Shown here piece after piece: positions 16,477 through 25,309 of a DNA stretch of 64,000 nt. Source of the DNA: Nocardia africana NBRC 100379 (GTDB lineage: Bacteria > Actinomycetota > Actinomycetes > Mycobacteriales > Mycobacteriaceae); NCBI RefSeq assembly GCF_001612635.1, contig NZ_BDAV01000006.1, forward strand, positions 124,001 to 188,000, written 5' to 3'. The translations under genes were made by a program, and so were the position numbers. The notes beneath the pieces were generated by a model. It had not been told where the DNA came from, did not search any database, and saw only the letters and a list, made by a program, of their open reading frames with translations. How positions within the stretch are numbered: the first letter of the stretch is position 1; each line of letters begins with the position of its first letter.

Positions 16477-17751
16477 ATGCTGATAATCAACGGCGACATC
16501 ACCACACCGAAGACCGAACAGCAGGTCGTCGAATGGCTCGCGAACTACGTCACCCATCCCGGAATCGCCCTCTCCGGCGTCTACATCCCGAGGCTGGACG
16601 GCGGGAGCACCCAAGCCGATCTTCTGGTTTTCACCCCGTATGCGGCGGCCGTCATCGAGGTCGACGCGCTACGCAAGAAGGCCCGCGGACCGCTCTCGTG
16701 TTCGATGAACGAGCGGTGGTCCGTCCCCGGCACACACGCCGACCCGGTCCAACTCCGCGGCGACGACCTCAACCCCCTGCACCAAGTGCGCAGACCCGTG
16801 TCCGCCCTGCGGACCTTCGTCGCCGAACTGACACGCGGCCCGGAACCGTTCGTGGACGGCCTCGTCCTGCTCATGCCCAAGTCCGGCACCACGGTCACCC
16901 TGGACAAAGGCCCGATGCCCGGCGGATTCACCGTCCTCCTCGGCGACAGCGCCTCCCAGCTCTACTCGTGGTTCGGCCGAACCGCCCAGCACCGCGACCG
17001 AACCCCGTGGACCGCCGAGCTGGTCGTCACCGTGCTGACCGCCCTGCGAGTCGACCGCACCCGCGACGCCGAAAGCCGCCGGCGACTGTATGCCGACCTC
17101 GTGGCCGAAGGATTCCCCACCGAGGTATCGGCGGTTCGGAGGGAAGAAGACACGGACTCAGCTGCTTCGACGCCCGCACCCGCACCCGCACCCGCACCCG
17201 CACCCGCACCCGCACCCGCACCCGCACCCGCACCCGCACCGAGAGTGGACCCGACACCGGCTACCGCGTCCAGAGCCGAACCGGTCCCCAACGGTCCAAC
17301 CGCAGCGGCTCCAGCAGGTTCAACGACACAGCCTTCGAACTTCGCCCCGGTCCCCCCGGCAGCTACCAGGAGAAAGGACGAGCCCACCCGCAGCCCGTCC
17401 CCCTCCGACACCCCGCCGACCACCTCCCACCAGGCCGAAGCACCGAACCCCCACTGGCAGGAGCCAGGCACAGACTTCGGCCCTCGAACCCACCCCCCAG
17501 CACGCCACCGCCTCCGCACCGCACTCCTGGGCGTCGCCGCAGCCTTGATCCTCATCTGCGGCATCGGCTACATGGCCGGCAAGGACCACCCCCGCGCACA
17601 ATCCGGCTCCCAACCCGCACCGTCCCAGGTCCGGCCACCCGAGGCGACAACGCCATCGACCTCGCTGACCACCCCATCGCCCGGCACCTCTCGGCGTTCC
17701 GCAACGCCCACGGAAGGAGCAACCTGCTATCCGTTCCAAACAGGGTGCTGA
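16477..17751 (+). CDS. NERD-like membrane-anchored protein with Pro-Ala repeat
   Basis: This 424-aa protein has an N-terminal domain of about 200 residues resembling the nuclease-related NERD domain: TEQQVVEWLANYV, then STQADLLVFTPYAAAVIEVDAL. Asp replaces the usual Lys after the ExK-type glutamate, so catalysis is doubtful. A disordered region (about 225-345) follows, containing an exact 11-fold Pro-Ala repeat, then a transmembrane helix (LLGVAAALILICGIGYMAG, about 350-369) and a short Thr/Pro-rich C-terminal tail with CYPFQTGC. It is probably a cytoplasmic-domain-plus-anchor protein of unknown role. A good GGAGG precedes the ATG. Confidence 0.7.
   Translation: MLIINGDITTPKTEQQVVEWLANYVTHPGIALSGVYIPRLDGGSTQADLLVFTPYAAAVIEVDALRKKARGPLSCSMNERWSVPGTHADPVQLRGDDLNPLHQVRRPVSALRTFVAELTRGPEPFVDGLVLLMPKSGTTVTLDKGPMPGGFTVLLGDSASQLYSWFGRTAQHRDRTPWTAELVVTVLTALRVDRTRDAESRRRLYADLVAEGFPTEVSAVRREEDTDSAASTPAPAPAPAPAPAPAPAPAPAPAPRVDPTPATASRAEPVPNGPTAAAPAGSTTQPSNFAPVPPAATRRKDEPTRSPSPSDTPPTTSHQAEAPNPHWQEPGTDFGPRTHPPARHRLRTALLGVAAALILICGIGYMAGKDHPRAQSGSQPAPSQVRPPEATTPSTSLTTPSPGTSRRSATPTEGATCYPFQTGC
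17173..17238 (+). repeat. (CCCGCA)11 hexanucleotide tandem repeat
   Basis: Eleven perfect copies of CCCGCA (66 bp) lie inside the NERD-like gene and encode Pro-Ala dipeptides. The unit is a multiple of three, so slippage would change linker length without breaking the frame. Confidence 0.97.
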
Positions 17752-17811
17752 ATGAATCGTGATGAACAAGTGAGTTCGAGCGCGGAGAAGTCTCCCACAT
17801 CACGGGCGACC

Positions 17812-17830
17812 GGGGCGCATTCGGCGCCCC
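17812..17830. terminator. Candidate terminator between convergent genes
   Basis: GGGGCGC-attcg-GCGCCCC is a perfect 7-bp stem with a 5-nt loop between the convergent NERD-like and amidase genes. No T-tract follows. Confidence 0.5.
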
Positions 17831-17935
17831 ATGGGGGTCGGCAGTCGTCATAACGACGCATGCCGGCCCACCTGAACCACATTCGAGCGCAAGCGGTTTG
17901 CGTCGCGTGTGTTCCCGGCAGCGCGGCCAGGAGAC

Positions 17936-19393
17936 CTACTCGAAGCCGGGAGGCGGGGTGAATCCCCCGAACTCCTGCTCGAGTAGTTCGGCGAACCGCA
18001 GGGTCGTCGGGTCTTCGAGGTAGGGGCCGATGATCTGCATGCCGAAGGGCAGCCCTTCCGGGGAACGTCCGATGGGTGCGGCGGTCGCCGGTAGCCCGAG
18101 CAGGGTGGCGATACTCGCCCAGATCAGGTTGTAGTTGTACGGGTGGGCAGTGCCGTCGATCTCGATGGTGCGGGTGTCCATCTCCGAATGGTCGTGGGGG
18201 AACGCGGGTGTCGGCGTGATGGGGCAGAGCACGACGTCGAATTCCGTGAACAGGCGTCGCCACCCGTCGGCCAGGCCGATGCGGACGCGGTCGGCCTTCA
18301 CCCAGTCGCCGTGACCGGCGACGAACGCTCGTTGGATCACCGCCTCCATGGTGTCGGTCTCCGGCGGAATTGCGGCCACGGCGGCTTGGATCGCCCGGAT
18401 GGCTTCGGGCGGGGCATCGGCGCCGAATTGCGACATCAGCAGTGTGAAATAGGTTTTCGCGGTGAGTGTGAGGTCGGGCAGCAACACGCTCTGCCGTGCG
18501 ACTACCGCACCGGCCTTCTCGAGTCCCTGCGCGATCCGTTCGAAACCGTCGCGGATCACTGTGGAGGTCGGCACCAACGGATGGTTGTCGATGATCAGCA
18601 CACGGAACTGGGCGAGTTCCTCGCCGCGCGGCGGTGGCAACTCCAGCTTGTAGGCGACCGCCTCCGCATCGTCGGGACCGGCCGGCAGCCGCGTCGCCAA
18701 GGTCAGGTCGGCGGCACTGCGGGTCATCGGCCCGACGACGGGAAGGTCCGCCGGAGCCGCCAGCGCCGGCGTGCGCGGCGGTATGTGTCCGCGCCCCGGC
18801 AGCAGCGTGCGGGACGGTTTGTGCGAGTAGATGCCGCAGAAGTGCGCCGGCACCCGCAAGGAGCCGCCGATATCGGAGCCGAGTGCGAGCGAGACATACC
18901 CCGCCGCGAGCGCGGCAGCCGACCCTCCGGACGAGCCACCGGGCGACCGGGTCGGATCCCACGGATTGTTGGTCGTGCCGTAGATCTCGTTGTAGGACTG
19001 CCAATCACGCAGGAAGAACGGCACATTCGTTTTGCCGACGACAACTCCGCCCGCTGCCTTCACGCGCGACACCAGCACCGCATCCTCGGCCGGCTCCCAG
19101 CCCTTCGCGTCAGGGTTGCCCCACGTGGTCGGCAGACCGGCGATATTGAACGATTCCTTCACCGCGACCGGAACGCCGAGCAACGGCGCGTCCTCACCCC
19201 GCGCCAGCGCCGCATCGGCCTGCTTCGCCGCGACGCGAGCGCGTTCGAAATCCCGCACCACGACGGCGTTGACTTTCTCGTCGAACTTCTCGATCCGCGC
19301 GATGCTCAGTTCGAGCAGCTCGGTCGCCGAGATTGTCCTGGCCTGCAACGCGGCTATCTGATCGCGCAGCGTCGCAAACTCCGGTCCGGGCAT
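17936..19393 (-). CDS. Amidase signature family amidase
   Basis: This 485-aa cytosolic enzyme belongs to the amidase-signature family, which hydrolyses carboxamides through a Ser-cisSer-Lys triad. All three elements are visible: VAVKESF (Lys), [13 protein letters not shown] (cis-Ser) and [14 protein letters not shown] (nucleophile Ser). The length is typical. The start at 19393 has AAGGAGA just upstream. A longer in-frame extension would run into the divergent promoter. It is not GatA, because no GatB or GatC gene is near. Substrate is not predictable. It is divergent from a SnoaL-like gene. Confidence 0.9.
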   Translation of the reverse strand: MPGPEFATLRDQIAALQARTISATELLELSIARIEKFDEKVNAVVVRDFERARVAAKQADAALARGEDAPLLGVPVAVKESFNIAGLPTTWGNPDAKGWEPAEDAVLVSRVKAAGGVVVGKTNVPFFLRDWQSYNEIYGTTNNPWDPTRSPGGSSGGSAAALAAGYVSLALGSDIGGSLRVPAHFCGIYSHKPSRTLLPGRGHIPPRTPALAAPADLPVVGPMTRSAADLTLATRLPAGPDDAEAVAYKLELPPPRGEELAQFRVLIIDNHPLVPTSTVIRDGFERIAQGLEKAGAVVARQSVLLPDLTLTAKTYFTLLMSQFGADAPPEAIRAIQAAVAAIPPETDTMEAVIQRAFVAGHGDWVKADRVRIGLADGWRRLFTEFDVVLCPITPTPAFPHDHSEMDTRTIEIDGTAHPYNYNLIWASIATLLGLPATAAPIGRSPEGLPFGMQIIGPYLEDPTTLRFAELLEQEFGGFTPPPGFE

Positions 19394-19545
19394 CGGTTCT
19401 CCTTGTATCTCCGGGTTCGTACGCACCCGGTGTTCGTCGCCGACGCGTCCGTCCGGTCCCGCCGCGACAGACGCGACCCCATTCAACCTCGGAGGGACGA
19501 AATTTATTCCCGCAGAGAGCAATTGCCCGCCCGCATAATGCGGAT

Positions 19546-19902
19546 ATGGAAGCTCGAGCACACGCCGACACCTGGCTGGCAGCATGGAACGCACGCGACC
19601 TCGACGCGATCATGGCCTGTTACGCCGACAACGTCGACTTCGTCGCCGCTACCGTGACGCGCCGGTGGGGCAAACCCGACGGCCGGCTGCGCGGCAAATC
19701 CGAGCTACGCAAGCACTTCGAGCTCGGATTGCAGCTCGCTCCCGGCCTCACGTTCACCGAAGAAGCACTGCTGACAAGCCCCGGCGGATACGCCCTGCTC
19801 TACCGCCGCGAAAACGGCAACCGAGTCCTCGATGTCGTCGAACTCGACCAGGACGGCCACGCCGCCCACGTCCGCGCGTTCTACCAAGATCAGCAGCAGT
19901 AG
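19546..19902 (+). CDS. SnoaL-like nuclear transport factor 2 family protein
   Basis: This 118-aa single-domain NTF2-like protein starts MEARAHADTWLAAWNARDLDAIMACYADNV in overall pattern, the usual helix-helix-strand opening, and ends with a beta-sheet half (YALLYRRENG, VLDVVELDQDG). The family includes isomerases and lyases acting on small hydrophobic ligands, as well as many of unknown role. The ATG lies downstream of an AT-rich patch (TTTATTCC, CATAATG) shared with the divergent amidase gene. The pair may be co-regulated, but no operator was identified. Confidence 0.78.
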   Translation: MEARAHADTWLAAWNARDLDAIMACYADNVDFVAATVTRRWGKPDGRLRGKSELRKHFELGLQLAPGLTFTEEALLTSPGGYALLYRRENGNRVLDVVELDQDGHAAHVRAFYQDQQQ

Positions 19903-19934
19903 CCGTTCAATTCGCTGCACACGAGGAGCGCTCG

Positions 19935-20654
19935 GTGGACATACCCCGGTCCCTTCCGCAGCCACCGCATCGGTCCATCGGGTGGGCCTACGATGACGGC
20001 GTGCCCCAGCCGCGGATCGAGCGTCCCGACCTCCCGGAGTTCATGACCTGGGAGGAACTTGAACAGTTGCCCGAGGAAATCGCCGCGCAGATCGAGCTGT
20101 GGAATGGTCGGGTGGTGTGGGTTCGCCGCGGTCCGGCCGAGCATCAGATCTTCACCAACCGTCTGTGGGCTGCGCTCGAGCGGCACACTCGGGAAGTCAC
20201 TCGAACGGTTCCCGACGAGTGTTGGCGAGTGACGACCGAGACGAACGTTTTCCTCGGCAATACCGGTAAGTCCGACTTCTCGAGGCCGGACTTTTTCGTC
20301 CATCGTTGCCTGGGATCTCCGTACCAGGATATCCGCTCGGTCGACGCCTTGCTGGTCGGCGAGGTACTGTCGCCGACCAACACCCAGTCCGATATGGAAG
20401 CCAAGAAGGCGCGCTATGCGGGTGCCGGAATACCCTGGTACTGGGAAGTGACCTTGGCTCGAACGGAAAGCGCGATCGCCACGATTCGCGCCTACGCCCT
20501 CGAAACGGGGCATGGCGATTTACCCCCGGGCGTCCGGCCGCTGCATTCCGCCAATTACCTACTCGCCGGCGAATGGTCCCCCGCCGACTCGGAAGAAGTA
20601 CGGATAGATTTCCCGTTCCCCATCGTCATCGGGTGGCACGAACTCGAATACTGA
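19935..20654 (+). CDS. Uma2 family endonuclease-like protein
   Basis: This 239-aa protein belongs to the Uma2/DUF820 family of PD-(D/E)XK-fold proteins, abundant in cyanobacteria and actinobacteria. Landmark motifs are FMTWEELEQLPEE, FSRPDFFV (metal Asp), VGEVLSPTN and KKARYAGAGIPWYWEV. Function is unproven for most members; a nuclease role is inferred from the fold. The GTG at 19935 is preferred because GAGGAG precedes it by six bases. A GTG at 20001 lacks a ribosome-binding site but would give the more usual N-terminus. It is 32 bp after the SnoaL-like gene on the same strand. Confidence 0.85.
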   Translation: MDIPRSLPQPPHRSIGWAYDDGVPQPRIERPDLPEFMTWEELEQLPEEIAAQIELWNGRVVWVRRGPAEHQIFTNRLWAALERHTREVTRTVPDECWRVTTETNVFLGNTGKSDFSRPDFFVHRCLGSPYQDIRSVDALLVGEVLSPTNTQSDMEAKKARYAGAGIPWYWEVTLARTESAIATIRAYALETGHGDLPPGVRPLHSANYLLAGEWSPADSEEVRIDFPFPIVIGWHELEY

Positions 20655-20694
20655 TGCGGGAGGCCGGGACCGGGTCCGCATACCGGGAAACACC

Positions 20695-21501
20695 TCACGC
20701 ATAACTCGGGTCGTTGTCCTCGCGGAAGCCCTGGACCGTCGCGTCGATGAGGCGTTGCAGGTGGGTCTGGATGATGGATGTGTCGGCGGGGTCGGCGCGG
20801 AGGTCGTGTTTGGTGTGGCGGACGAGGTAGCGGCCGTCCGAATAGTCCATGATGTGGAAATCGCGGGCCGGCGTGGGGCGGCGGTCCCAGGCGGGGCCGG
20901 GGCAGACGGCGACGTGGAGGACGGTGCTGCGAGGGCGTTCGAAGAAGCGGGCGGCTTCGTCGCGTGGGGAGCGGGGGGCGTCGTCGTGGAAGGCGGTGTA
21001 GGGGCGGTCGTCATCGGTGAGGTCGGCGCGGTTGACCCGCAACGCGGGGCGGGTGCCTCGGGCGTGGCCCGGGATGGCGGCGAGCAGGTGGCGGGTGAGG
21101 GTTTCGGCGCGCAGCAGCGACATTCGCACGGTCCCACCGGATTCCGGGTCGGGTGAGGGTTGCTGGGTGACCAGGACTGCCTGCTGGTAGTGCACGGCCG
21201 CGTGGATGCGGACGCGATGACGCGGATCGCCCATTTGCTCGAGGTCCCCCGAACCGTTTGCCGCGGCGGCGAATCCGGCGATCTCGATCCGTGACTCCGG
21301 GCCGTGGAGAATGCGCACCGCGGCTTCGGCGTTGTCGTCGATGCGGCCGGCGAGGTCGGCGGCCTCGGCTTTCCACTGGGCTTCCAGCTCGTCCGAGGTC
21401 TCGGCGGTGGAGCGGAACTGCAAGGGGTACGGCAGGACGTCGTGTCCGGCGGCACGCCACAGGACGGTGAAGCCGAGCGCGCTGAAAGTCCACCCTGCCA
21501 T
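20695..21501 (-). CDS. EspG-like type VII secretion chaperone
   Basis: This 268-aa cytosolic protein matches the EspG family: an opening WTFSALGFTVLWRAAGHDVLPYPL, a central beta-rich region, and a helical C-terminus. EspG proteins are chaperones that bind PPE proteins in the cytosol and deliver them to ESX/type VII secretion systems. It ends the four-gene operon that starts with the DUF3558 lipoprotein and lies three bases after the PPE-like gene, consistent with a dedicated chaperone for that substrate. No ESX membrane component is encoded in this window. Confidence 0.85.
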   Translation of the reverse strand: MAGWTFSALGFTVLWRAAGHDVLPYPLQFRSTAETSDELEAQWKAEAADLAGRIDDNAEAAVRILHGPESRIEIAGFAAAANGSGDLEQMGDPRHRVRIHAAVHYQQAVLVTQQPSPDPESGGTVRMSLLRAETLTRHLLAAIPGHARGTRPALRVNRADLTDDDRPYTAFHDDAPRSPRDEAARFFERPRSTVLHVAVCPGPAWDRRPTPARDFHIMDYSDGRYLVRHTKHDLRADPADTSIIQTHLQRLIDATVQGFREDNDPSYA

Positions 21502-21504
21502 AGG

Positions 21505-22824
21505 CTATTCACCCAAGACCGGCGGGACGGTCTTCTGCCGTTGTTCCTCGGAGAGGCCGGTCAGTTCGTCGCCGTTGTCCCGCGACACCAACTCCTCGCT
21601 GATCTTGGACTTGTGGGTCTTCTCGTCCTCTTTCTTCTTGGCGCCGGGCGGCATCATGCCGGGCATACCGTTCATCCCGGCGGTGCCCCTGGCCGCGGCG
21701 GCGGGCACTCCGCGACCCGTCCCCTGTCCCGGGTTACCGGAACCGGGCACCGATGTTCCGCGACCGGCCGAATTACCCGACCCGCCATAGGTTCCCGCGA
21801 CGCCGGGCCCGCCCGAGCCGTACGGGAGCCCGGTGCGCGGGTCGATACCGGCAGGCGTCGTCGAAGAAGGGGTGGTCGGCGTACCCGCCGCTGATGGATC
21901 CCATCCCGTGGGCGTGGTGCTCGCCGACGTGGTATTCGCGGGATTCTGCGTCGAGTTGGTCAGCGTCGACGGATCGACAGCGCTCGGTGTGGTGCCGTCG
22001 CCCGGACCTTGGTCGGGGTTCGGCGGTTTCGGCTGGTTGGTATCGCCGGGGCCGTGGCCATCGTCGGGGCCTTTCGGCGGTGGACCGACCGGTGGGACTC
22101 CAGGCGGCTTCCACTGCGTGTTGTCGTCCGGCGTATTCACCGGATTGTATGGTCGCGGCGCCAACGGCACCTGCGTATCACTCTCGCGCACCGCCGGATA
22201 GAACACATTGTTGATCAAGTGTTCGTTCGCCGCGTTGGCCTGGGTTTTGCGGTGGTCGTTGAGCTTCCACGTCGGCCCCGGCACCCAGCCGGCAAGATCG
22301 CTGGTCCAACTCGTCTGCGGAGTCGGCTGCGCGGCAGGTTTGGTGATCTCCACCGCCGAGCGCACCAACTTCACCTTCTCGCTGACCAACTGGGCGGAGC
22401 TCACCAGATCTTTCTCTTTCTCGGTGAAACTCTTGATGCCCTCGGCAGTCTTCTGCGCTGCGGCACCCTGCCACTTCTCCTGAATGGCCTTCTGAATCTG
22501 CGGCCCGAAAGTGTTGTGCCCGTTCTCGATTTTGTTCCGCAGCCCCTCCCAGAAGTTGTGCAACGTCACCACCGTGCTCGGCTGCATCTTCTGAATGCGG
22601 TCGTACAGATTGTCGATGTTCTGCGGATTCTTGTACGCGTCCTGCGCGACCTGCGGATTCTGGTACTGCCCTCCGAATCCACCGTTCACGATCTGACTGA
22701 TCCGGTTGCGCGCGGCCGTCGCGTCCGGACTCTGATCGCCCTGCGCATTCCCGAAAGAGTCGGGCGGGCCGCCCTTGTGCTGCTCCCAGAGGGCGGCAAC
22801 CAGCGGGACGAGTGGAAGTACCAT
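21505..22824 (-). CDS. PPE/WXG-like type VII secretion substrate
   Basis: This 439-aa protein has an N-terminal helical domain with a WxG turn (EKWQGAAAQKTAEGIKSF, about residue 115-130) and a preceding FWEGLRN. A Pro/Gly/Thr-rich disordered segment (about 235-395) follows, then a conserved-looking acidic C-terminus (TGLSEEQRQKTVPPVLG). This layout is typical of nocardial PPE-like substrates paired with a smaller WXG-like protein. A canonical YxxxD/E secretion signal was not found, so the signal may be on the partner. It is flanked by the partner gene upstream and EspG downstream. The role of the secreted complex is unknown. Confidence 0.75.
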   Translation of the reverse strand: MVLPLVPLVAALWEQHKGGPPDSFGNAQGDQSPDATAARNRISQIVNGGFGGQYQNPQVAQDAYKNPQNIDNLYDRIQKMQPSTVVTLHNFWEGLRNKIENGHNTFGPQIQKAIQEKWQGAAAQKTAEGIKSFTEKEKDLVSSAQLVSEKVKLVRSAVEITKPAAQPTPQTSWTSDLAGWVPGPTWKLNDHRKTQANAANEHLINNVFYPAVRESDTQVPLAPRPYNPVNTPDDNTQWKPPGVPPVGPPPKGPDDGHGPGDTNQPKPPNPDQGPGDGTTPSAVDPSTLTNSTQNPANTTSASTTPTGWDPSAAGTPTTPSSTTPAGIDPRTGLPYGSGGPGVAGTYGGSGNSAGRGTSVPGSGNPGQGTGRGVPAAAARGTAGMNGMPGMMPPGAKKKEDEKTHKSKISEELVSRDNGDELTGLSEEQRQKTVPPVLGE

Positions 22825-22836
22825 GTGCTCCCCCGG

Positions 22837-23214
22837 TCAGTGGTTCTCGGAGCCGGCGATGGTGCCGGCGTTCTGCTGGTCGTGGTCGACGAGGCGGTCG
22901 ACGGAATGCTTGATGGTGTCGCGGATCAACTCGAGCACCTGGATGTGCTCGGTGAATGCAGTGTTGAAGTCCCCTTCTCCGCCTTTTGCCTTGGCGCCCA
23001 ACATTTTTGCGAGTTGATCTGCGGCTGGAAAGTCGCCGAGCCCGGTAACGTGCGTCATGTTGCCAAGCATCGTCTGACATTCCTTGTAAACCTGAATCTG
23101 GTCCTCGCAGGCTTTCAGGCAATCGCGGGATACAGACGGATCGAGATCGAGACGCCCGGCCTTCGACTCCTCTGCCAGGTGCTTCCACAAAGTGACGTCA
23201 TCGTTCGAGCTCAT
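22837..23214 (-). CDS. Small helical WXG/PE-like partner protein
   Basis: This 125-aa, predominantly helical protein lies 12 bp upstream of the PPE-like gene, the standard position of the partner in PE/PPE or WXG100 pairs. It has no signal peptide. Features include VTLWKHLAEESK at the start, a Gly-containing break (GLGDFPAADQLAKMLG) and a C-terminal amphipathic helix (LELIRDTIKHSVDRL). It lacks a clean WxG motif, so assignment comes from size, predicted helicity and operon position. It probably forms a helical bundle with the PPE-like protein. Confidence 0.65.
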   Translation of the reverse strand: MSSNDDVTLWKHLAEESKAGRLDLDPSVSRDCLKACEDQIQVYKECQTMLGNMTHVTGLGDFPAADQLAKMLGAKAKGGEGDFNTAFTEHIQVLELIRDTIKHSVDRLVDHDQQNAGTIAGSENH

Positions 23215-23223
23215 AGGACCCCT

Positions 23224-23769
23224 TCAGCGCGGCAGAATCGGAACGATTACGGCAGCGGCGGACGAAACACGGTCACATGCGGATACCGACGTACGAGTCG
23301 TTACGTTCAACGCCGAAACTTCTACGATGCCCTGTTTCGCAGGGAACGAGACGAAGCACTGTTCACCATTCGCCCCTGAGCCGCCTTTGTACTGAACACC
23401 TGCCCGTCCACCGACAGTTGTGTCCACGAAGTCGGTGTTGCCATCCTTCTGCTTGAGGTCGTCGATGGAGTTGACAGATGACCAAACCGTCAGCGAGTAC
23501 TCCCAGTTGGGGGTGTCATGCCAGGTACATGACTTCCACCCGTCGACGGCCACTCCCCCGATACCGGATTCCCGCGTGTTCGGATCAACGCCGACCTGTC
23601 GCAACACGCCATCCGTAACCTGCGTGCACGGATCCCACAACGCCGCGGTCGCCGCCTTCGGATCACTCGTCTCCGGCGAGGCCGTCCCGGAAGTCGACGA
23701 GGAACACCCGGCCCCCACCACCAACACCGCCGCAGCCGCCAGCACAGCCGTAGCCGCCTTACGTATCAC
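23224..23769 (-). CDS. DUF3558 domain lipoprotein
   Basis: This 181-aa lipoprotein starts with a signal peptide (IRKAATAVLAAAAVLVVGAGC) whose lipobox cysteine lies near residue 22. A Ser/Thr-rich linker and a DUF3558 domain (WDPCTQVTDGVLRQVGVD, GWKSCTWHD, CFVSFPA, CDRV) follow. Four cysteines in the domain probably form disulfides. The GTG at 23769 is chosen because it begins the signal sequence; an upstream in-frame start adds charged residues. DUF3558 lipoproteins are common in Nocardia and Mycobacterium and have no defined role. It leads the type VII accessory operon, nine bases ahead of the WXG-like gene. Confidence 0.88.
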   Translation of the reverse strand: MIRKAATAVLAAAAVLVVGAGCSSSTSGTASPETSDPKAATAALWDPCTQVTDGVLRQVGVDPNTRESGIGGVAVDGWKSCTWHDTPNWEYSLTVWSSVNSIDDLKQKDGNTDFVDTTVGGRAGVQYKGGSGANGEQCFVSFPAKQGIVEVSALNVTTRTSVSACDRVSSAAAVIVPILPR

Positions 23770-23992
23770 CGATGCCTCCCGTTGGTCCCCGCGCACACAT
23801 CCTCCTGGAGTCTAGGACGCGCGCGACGGCCACTCGGTTCCGCTTATTGATCATCACAAGAGGAGCGGAAGTCAGGTGCGCAGGAGAAGGTCACCCAGAT
23901 GTACGAATCGGGCCGCAGGAGCTGGAGCAGTCCACTTCGTGGCATCGGCGAATCCGGGAAGCGAACGAGGTCCGCTACGCCGCCTCACCTGA

Positions 23993-25309
23993 TCAGGTAC
24001 CCAGGTTCAGCCGAGGCGCCGGAGGGAAGACGACCGGCAGCGCCGTCATCGAGCGATGGAACGGACCGGGCCGCCAACGGATCTCGCTCGGATCGACGGC
24101 GAGGCGAATCTCCGGCAGCGCGTCGAGCAGCTGATCGATCGCATCCTGCACCACCAGATACGCCACCGATCGGGCCGGACACGCATGCGGTCCCGCACCC
24201 CAGGACAGATGCGAGCGATTCCCGGTGCGGTCGCCGCCCGCGATCTCCGGATCGTTGTTGCAGGCGGCCAGACTGATCACCACCGGCTGATGGGCCGGCA
24301 GCCAGGTGTTGTCGATCAGGATCGGCTGGCGCGGATAGCTCATGCAGAAGTTGGCCAGCGGCGGATCGGTGAACAGCACCTCGTCCAGTGCATCGCGAGT
24401 CGACATGCTGCCGCCGAGAATGTCGCCGCCGAACCGCTCGTCGGTGATCATCAGCAGCAGCGTGTTGGAAATCAGGTTCTGCTGCGGCTCGATACCCCCG
24501 CCGTAGAAGACGATGAGATTGCGGAGCATCTCCTCGTCGGTGAGCTTGGACGGATGATGCGCCAGATGTGAGGTGACGTCGTCGCCGGGTGCGTTGCGGC
24601 GCAGCTGGACCTGCTCCATCAGCGCCTGACTCATATGGTCCATCCCCCACGCCGCGTTGATCGTGTCGAAGATCGCCGCCATCCCGGTGGCCACGCGCCG
24701 GCCCAGCTCGGCCGAACAACCCACCATCCGATTCAGGACCTCGAACGCCAGCGGGAACGCGTACTGCGAGACCAGATCCGCCGAACCGGCTTCGCAGAAT
24801 TCGTTGATCAGGGGGATCGCGATCTTCTCGACGGTGCTGTGCAACTCGTGAAGGTCGACCCTGTCGAAGGCGGACGTGAACGCCTGCCGGTACCGCGCAT
24901 GAGCACTGCCCGCACTGCGAATCACGTTCGGATACCAGCGCATGATCGGCAGCACCGGGCAGTCCTCGGGAATGGTTCTCTCCCATGCCCGCGGGTCCGC
25001 CGGGAAATGGTCGGGATCGTTGAGGATCTGCAACGCGGTGTGATAGCCGATAACCAGCGTCGCCGGCACGCCGGGCGCCAGCTCGATCGGCACCATGGAG
25101 CCATAGCGACGGCGCATCGCTTCATAGGCGCGATGCGGATCGGCAACGAATTCCGGTGTGTCCAGGACGATCCGGGGGCCGTCGGTGTCGAACGGGGTGC
25201 CGGCCTGCTGGACGGCGTGGCCGGGAGCAGCAGACAGGTCCGAAGATGGGGTTGACAAAGGGAGTGACTCCAGAGAATGAACCAACAAGCGCGGCAGGGG
25301 TTTCGCCAT
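23993..25309 (-). CDS. Cytochrome P450 lacking the ExxR motif (CYP157-like)
   Basis: This 438-aa protein is a soluble P450. The haem-ligand loop LSWGAGPHACPAR puts the cysteine at residue 377. In the K helix the invariant ExxR reads EVLF (residues 310-313), so the arginine is missing. The I-helix site AGxDT is replaced by GGGIEPQQN. CYP157 proteins of Streptomyces, where EQSLW replaces ExxR, are the known precedent, and the C-terminal WRPGPFHRSMTALPV also recalls that group. Substrate is unknown and no redox partner is adjacent. A TTG at 25258 is an alternative start. A remnant of a similar gene lies at 31057-31221. Confidence 0.87.
   Translation of the reverse strand: MAKPLPRLLVHSLESLPLSTPSSDLSAAPGHAVQQAGTPFDTDGPRIVLDTPEFVADPHRAYEAMRRRYGSMVPIELAPGVPATLVIGYHTALQILNDPDHFPADPRAWERTIPEDCPVLPIMRWYPNVIRSAGSAHARYRQAFTSAFDRVDLHELHSTVEKIAIPLINEFCEAGSADLVSQYAFPLAFEVLNRMVGCSAELGRRVATGMAAIFDTINAAWGMDHMSQALMEQVQLRRNAPGDDVTSHLAHHPSKLTDEEMLRNLIVFYGGGIEPQQNLISNTLLLMITDERFGGDILGGSMSTRDALDEVLFTDPPLANFCMSYPRQPILIDNTWLPAHQPVVISLAACNNDPEIAGGDRTGNRSHLSWGAGPHACPARSVAYLVVQDAIDQLLDALPEIRLAVDPSEIRWRPGPFHRSMTALPVVFPPAPRLNLGT

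Noticed and set aside
17173..17238. Possible CRISPR array
   Set aside because: The repeat is an uninterrupted hexamer tract inside a coding frame with no spacers.
19935..20654. Uma2 protein as a transposase
   Set aside because: It has Uma2/DUF820 motifs, no inverted repeats or target-site duplications flank it, and no partner transposase is nearby.
20695..23769. Complete type VII secretion system
   Set aside because: No EccB, EccC, EccD, EccE or MycP protein is encoded; only accessory components are present.
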